Below are positions 57,600 through 64,000 of a stretch of 64,000 bases of DNA, piece by piece. The stretch's first letter is position 1, and every line of letters starts with the position of its first letter. Made by a program: the position numbers and the translations under genes. Origin of the DNA: Primula veris (taxonomy: Eukaryota; Streptophyta; Magnoliopsida; Ericales; Primulaceae); the NCBI GenBank assembly GCA_963682055.1, contig OY821745.1, positions 3,851,501 through 3,915,500 on the forward strand, given 5' to 3'. The notes below the pieces were generated by a model. The model worked only from the letters and a program-made list of their open reading frames with translations, made no database searches and had not been told where the DNA came from.

Positions 57600-58803
57600 T
57601 TTACTCTCACTTGTATTGGGATTTTCCTTTCATCTTAAGATTGTGTGGGAACAAATTATTTGAGTGTGCACGTATCATGAGTGCAAGTTTATTTCATTTC
57701 AAGTGTGAAATAATTTTCAAGTCTGTAAAACTTGTCGCGTTGATTATCCTCAATTGTAAGTTTGCATTGTAAGAAATGCAATGCTGGAATAATTTTCAAG
57801 TCCAAAAACTTTTGTTGTGTTCATTTTCCTTAATTGCATGTTTGCAACATTTCGTTGCAAAATTTGTTATGATGAGATAATAGTTTCTTGTGTTTATTTT
57901 TCCCAATTGATTTTTTTTACTGCAAGATATGTAATGTTGTTACCGTTTACCTATCCTAAGTGTATTACCTTGAGATAATGAGCTCTATTTACATTTAGGA
58001 CCTTCTGGTTAAGGATGCATGATAGATGTCATGTCATGATAGATTGTTTGCTTGTAGTTTATAATATTTGATTTACTGTGTTAAAATTTAAAACTTGCAC
58101 TAGTTTTCTTTTATTCTTTTTGTCTAAGCTAAAGTTTCTTTATAAAGATTGATGAAGTTGATGAACTTTTGTGACTAATAAGATAACCCCGCTATAGTTC
58201 CAAATATTTTTTCACAATCATAGTATGTTCTACTCTCAAAATTACTTGTATAATTTTAGACAGAAAGGAAATGAAAATAAAGATAATTATATCATCAATT
58301 ACCTTGAGGAGATGACATTTTGCTTGATTGGTACAATTTCTCGGCATTTGGTATGGAATTTCATCGACATTGAACAAAAATTCCCTCTTTTTTCTAATTT
58401 TTTTGGAACTCTGTGCTTGACAGCTTCAACTGCAATCATATAATCCGAAAAAACTTCTCTGGAAATTTATTGTAAATACCTTGTTATCGTTCATGTATAG
58501 TCAAATATTTCCATATCAGATGAAAGTTCTGACTAGAGAGTGCACAAGACTAAGAGTCTAAGAGACCGATAGCTTTATTGGTGTGAAATACCAGAACCTG
58601 ATGCAATCATGCAAATGTAACGGCTCGGTTTGAAACTACATGGATTAAATAAAATTTTGGTTGAAACGTTGGGGAAGGATTATTTGTGTAACTCACCCTG
58701 TATATGTAATTCCATTCATCTTTCGCATGATCAACCTACTTTATGTACCATCTTGATCTTCTCCACTGTTATTTCATTTCCAGTACACCGAAAATAAGAC
58801 AGA
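57600..58803. other. Intergenic DNA between the TPS relic and the pectate lyase
   Basis: 3' flank of the TPS relic, with two diverged repeats of a segment containing TTTTCAAGT near 57710 and 57790. No further gene found; the 72-residue frame at 58225 shows no family features. Confidence 0.5.
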
Positions 58804-61767
58804 ATGGCTGGGAATTTTGTGTTTTTCTGTATATTCTCTCTCTTTCCTCTCTTGCTTGCCATCCACACGATGTCCTCATCAAGTCAAGATCCTGAATTAG
58901 TTGTAGAACAAGTTTACGAGTAAGAATTATCTTCATGAAGATATTGATTGAGAGAATTGTGGATAAGTACAAATTTGAGATTTATTAACGAAAATTCTTG
59001 GTTAGAATATTCTGTAAGATTAGGTACGAATGTTCAATGATTCTCAATCATACATTGATACCGTCTCTTTTTTCTCTTTCTGGTTATGTACAGGAGCATG
59101 AATGAGTCGAGGTTGAATTTGTTGGGCTACTTTTCTTGTAGACTAACCGGCAACCCAATAGATGATTGCTGGCGTTGTGACCCAAACTGGGCGAGGAACC
59201 GCCATCGCCTCGCTGACTGCGCCATAGGGTTTGGAAAAAATGCAATAGGTGGGAAACATGGCAAAATATACGTCGTCACGGACTCAAGAGACGTCGACCC
59301 TGTTAACCCTGAGCCAGGCACGCTCCGTTATGCTGTCATTCAGGATGGGCCACTATGGATTATTTTCGCGCATGACATGGTAATTAGATTAAAGGAAGAA
59401 CTTATTATGAATTCTCACAAGACCATTGATGGTAGGGGCGCAAATGTTCACATATCCGGAGGCCCTTGTATAACGATACAATATGTAAGTAACATTATCA
59501 TACATGGGATACACATCCACGATTGTAAGCAAGGGGGGAATGCTATGGTGCGAGACACCCCACAACATTACGGGTGGAGGACTATATCGGATGGTGACGG
59601 GGTGTCAATATTCGGGGGGAGCCATGTGTGGATCGATCATTGCTCCATGTGGATTGTCACAATGGACTCATCGATGCTATTCGTGGATCCACAGCTATTA
59701 CCATTTCAAACAATTACATGGCACATCATAACAAAGTTATGCTCTTAGGGCATAGTGATTCTTACATCGAAGACAAGAATATGCAAGTTACAATAGCTTT
59801 TAATCATTTTGGAGAAGGGCTTGTACAAAGAATGCCAAGGTATAAAAACAATGCTCTGTTCTGGTTATTTTTTGATTTGTCGCCTTAATTCAAATCGTTT
59901 TTGTTCATCGTTTTATAAACTAAAATTTTTATGGGGGAACGCATTGATTAGTACATAAAGACATAGGGGTTTTTTTTTCGTTTTTATTACCTGTATTAAC
60001 ACTGCATTTCGTTTTTCACTCTTCTATTACCATTTTTTTTTCCGCTTCCCCCTACTTACAATTTTTCTCCTTTTTGGAAATCAGGTGTGAAATATTTAAC
60101 AGAATTGACAATACGTGCTGTCACATGACCCATTTCCGTTAACGGCAGGGGCAAATATTGTCAATTAAGGGGCAAACTTTAAAAAATTGTTGGTTGAAGT
60201 TAAAAAAAGGCACAAAAAAATACGTCTTAGGTGTAAAAATGCGTAGGATTGGTCGTGATTTAAACCATTGTTAACGCGTTAGCGGAAATGAGTCACGTGA
60301 CAACACATGCTGTTAATTCTGTTAAGTATTTCACACCTGATTCACAGAAAAGAGAAATATTATAATTAGAGGGAAGCGGAAGAAGAAAATGGTAGTATGA
60401 GGCTAAAAAACGAAATGTGATATTAGTACAGGTAACAAAAACAAAAATACCCCTCAAAACATACTTAATTTCAAAAACCCCAAACTCTCAAGTCTTATTT
60501 AAAATTTAATATATATGATGTAGCATTATGTAGTATTAAAGTTAAAAACAAATAAGTAAAAGTAAGTAGATGTATTAATTTTTAAAATTATTTTAGAGTC
60601 CCTGTTTTTAATAATGAATTAGCACTTATATGTTTATTTTCATCATTTTCCCATTCTTTATATGCTAGAAACAGTCACTGTCAAGTTTACCATTGGTTCC
60701 ATCGAGCAATTAAGTTCTATCTGGTCCTCATATATATTCTCTGTTTTGAGTTTGGAAAGAGACATTGAGAGTAGTATTCTGGTTTACTTTGGTTGATATA
60801 ATTTTGAATGTAGATGTAGACATGGTTATTTCCATGTGGTGAACAATGACTATAGCCATTGGGAGATGTATGCGATCGGAGGGAGTGCTGCACCAACCAT
60901 CATAAGTCAAGGCAACCGATTTCTTGCACCCAATGACAGATTCAGCAAAGAGGTGAGACCGTGAGAATAATTCATTAACTATCATGACTAATTAAGATTT
61001 TTATAAGATGCAATAATTTAAATTTAATTGGAGGAAGTAGAAAAGAGTTTGAATGAATTAACTCATTCACTGCAAATAAACACAATTTCTTGGTTATCTT
61101 TGCAGTGAATCCAGTGATGGTAAGAAAATATTGGTAACAAGAGAGGAACTAGGTGGAGACCGGGATCATCAGGGCACTCTTAAATCTTTGATAAAAATTA
61201 TCAAAAATAAAAACAAAAAATCTGTACCAAGTAAAATTATCAAACTTTACATTTAAGCTTCCTCATGGCTCATTGTAAGGAAAAACATCTACATAGGATT
61301 TCAGTTAAGAAAATGGGACTCCCAAGAAAAACAAAAAATTAATATTAACCAAGTATCATAGTTTAAATCCTCAGAATTTAGCATTGCAATCCCCCATAAT
61401 ACTAGAAAATTATACTCATAAAATTTCAGCCTCTTCCATCCCGCTTTCCTGGCCCGCTTATGTGAGTGGTGATGCAGGACTTGGATTGAGAAATGATTAA
61501 ATAACTTGATATCATTACTATTATATCTAATTATTTATGTTTCATTACCAGCAGGTAACAAAACATGAGAATGCATCAGAGAGTGAGTGGAAGGAGTGGA
61601 ATTGGAGATCCGAGGGGGATTTGATGTTAAACGGGGCATTTTTCAGGGCATCAGGGGTAGGACCTATCTCCATGTCTTCTAGCTTGGTTGCCAGTTCATC
61701 TTCCATTGTGGGTTCGTTAACGGCGGAAGCTGGTGCGCTTGATTGCAAAAGAGGTTATCTTTGTTGA
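58804..61767 (+). pseudogene. Pectate lyase (polysaccharide lyase family 1), four exons, one-base frameshift
   Basis: A secreted enzyme that cleaves de-esterified pectin in the cell wall by beta-elimination, needing calcium. Exons: 58804-58919, 59094-59839, 60814-60952 and 61555-61767, with consistent GT-AG junctions, for about 405 codons, normal for the family. Exon 1 encodes a signal peptide (MAGNFVFFCIFSLFPLLLAI). Family landmarks are [59 protein letters not shown], the catalytic QRMPR-CRHG spanning exons 2 and 3, [14 protein letters not shown] and WNWRSEGDL. In exon 2, just after WIDHCS (about 59645-59655), one base is missing: the frame from 59094 runs to a stop at 59748 while the conserved sequence resumes in another frame ([10 protein letters not shown]). 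Everything else is intact. It is therefore either a very recent pseudogene or a sequencing error. Confidence 0.9.
59965..60462. mobile_element. Foldback element in the second pectate lyase intron
   Basis: About 500 bp with long inverted arms. The inner arms share TCAGGTGTGAAATA / TATTTCACACCTGA and GGAAATGnGTCA, and the outer arms share TTACCTGTA and the GGGGT/ACCCC edge. The centre is near 60205. It has no coding capacity and splicing signals lie outside it. Confidence 0.8.
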
Positions 61768-62621
61768 ACATGAGTTCAAAGCTAACATTAAGTTCACAAA
61801 CTTTATCGATATTTGTGAACTTAAAGAAGTGTGCAAAACGAAAATAGTGAATTGGACCTTATAACATAAAGTATAAACCATGGGAGTTTTCTTTTGGTGC
61901 TTTGTTTGTAGGTAAATAAAGGAAATCGGACCATATTTTTATAGCAGCTGAAATGTGATCGAAAGAAAATGTTATCATTTGGTAAATTTTTCTTAACTAC
62001 TTATGGAAACAAAAGTCCAGACATTCATTCTGACAGTTAAGATCTTGTAATTTCGCAGTTTGGTCAAAGCCAATATCATGTTGCTTAAGAAGGCCATTTC
62101 TGAATAGCCTCTAGTTATTTGGACTTGGTTCCCTTTACTAAACTTAGCCTAGTATCTTGGTGGCATAAACCCCCATATGGTTTTTTAATTGGTCTTGTTC
62201 TCGTTTCTGTTACATATTTATGAAAATGACGCAAATAATCGTGAAAATTTGTCCATGTTCCGAAAAAAGCATATCACAGATGAAGTTGAATCCTTAAGAG
62301 TTAGTATTAGGCTATCAGCTAAAGCCTAACTGTGTCAGAAACAATATGCATTAATTTAGTGATGCGATGTATAGGAATTTTCCAAAACATGAAAATTATA
62401 CAAATAGCAGGCAAGTAATAAGTTTATTTAATTCATGTTCTACAACATAGTATAGCTGATAATACATACAAAGCATGTCACGTTTATCAAATTTGTGACT
62501 TGTAATCAGACAAATTCTAAATGTTTACGAGACAGGAAATAATAGGTAAAATCACGCGTGGTTGAAAAACAAATAGAAACTTAAACCATATAAGAATGTG
62601 GTGTTGTGTTAATTCGACGGC
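61768..62621. other. Intergenic DNA between pectate lyase and cysteine endopeptidase
   Basis: The two genes converge here, so it should hold both 3' ends. A short dyad GTTCACAAACTTTATCGATA / TATTTGTGAAC lies at about 61791-61820. No gene. Confidence 0.5.

Positions 62622-64000
<1,379 letters not shown>

Noticed and set aside
58225..58443. 72-codon frame between the TPS relic and pectate lyase
   Set aside because: No family resemblance, no splice context and no start consensus; treated as chance.

Overview
The window is AT-rich plant nuclear DNA, almost certainly from a eudicot. The evidence is genes split by GT-AG introns, a KDEL-tailed papain-type protease, a plant type III polyketide synthase, a terpene synthase with the plant exon pattern, and dense Copia, MULE, hAT-MITE and LINE sequence. 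Several features (a divergent type III PKS near a TPS-a-like terpene synthase) would fit a family such as Asteraceae, but the sequence does not settle the family. GC-poor intergenic DNA and transposons make up most of the 64 kb; only about five host gene loci are visible.

Layout. (1) 1-7 kb: a nine-exon APE1L-type AP endonuclease on the minus strand. Its 5' end has been tandemly duplicated, leaving a frameshifted second first-exon, and its introns carry hAT-type MITEs. (2) 7-13.1 kb: a precisely bounded MULE (7089-13137, 249-bp terminal inverted repeats, 9-bp target duplication) that landed about 200 bp upstream of the APE1L start codon. It carries a broken MURA-type transposase, a second ORF of unknown function, and arrays of a palindrome built on CGATCGGTCG. 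A short transit-peptide-like ORF lies just beyond it, reading the other way. (3) 13.6-17.1 kb: a minisatellite with higher-order periodicity, a T-rich tandem repeat, a long foldback element and a hairpin MITE. (4) 17.6-23.6 kb: an old, coding-dead Copia element on the minus strand. (5) 25.8-27.5 kb: a roughly 775-bp tandem duplication, followed by a complete three-exon type III polyketide synthase (28.6-30.8 kb). This enzyme has the full catalytic triad but an altered product cavity. (6) 32.5-38.5 kb: a large non-coding LTR element (LARD-like), minus strand. (7) 38.5-43 kb: MITEs, simple repeats and a possible solo LTR. (8) 43.0-50.8 kb: a young, full-length Copia element, plus strand, with perfect 5-bp target duplications but interrupted pol. 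(9) 51.6-52.7 kb: a LINE 3' fragment. (10) 54.2-57.6 kb: a terpene synthase relic missing its three central exons. (11) 58.8-61.8 kb: a four-exon pectate lyase with a one-base frameshift. (12) 62.6 kb to the end: the C-terminal half of a KDEL-tailed cysteine endopeptidase, minus strand.

How they fit together. The host genes are not an evident pathway. They cover DNA base-excision repair, polyketide synthesis, a dead terpene synthase, wall pectin cleavage and programmed-cell-death proteolysis. Transposons have reshaped them: one sits in the APE1L upstream region, one in the gap left in the terpene synthase, and several lie in introns. Two Copia copies of one family and the LARD share a conserved non-coding leader block. 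Three otherwise unrelated elements independently show arrays of short palindromes near their ends.
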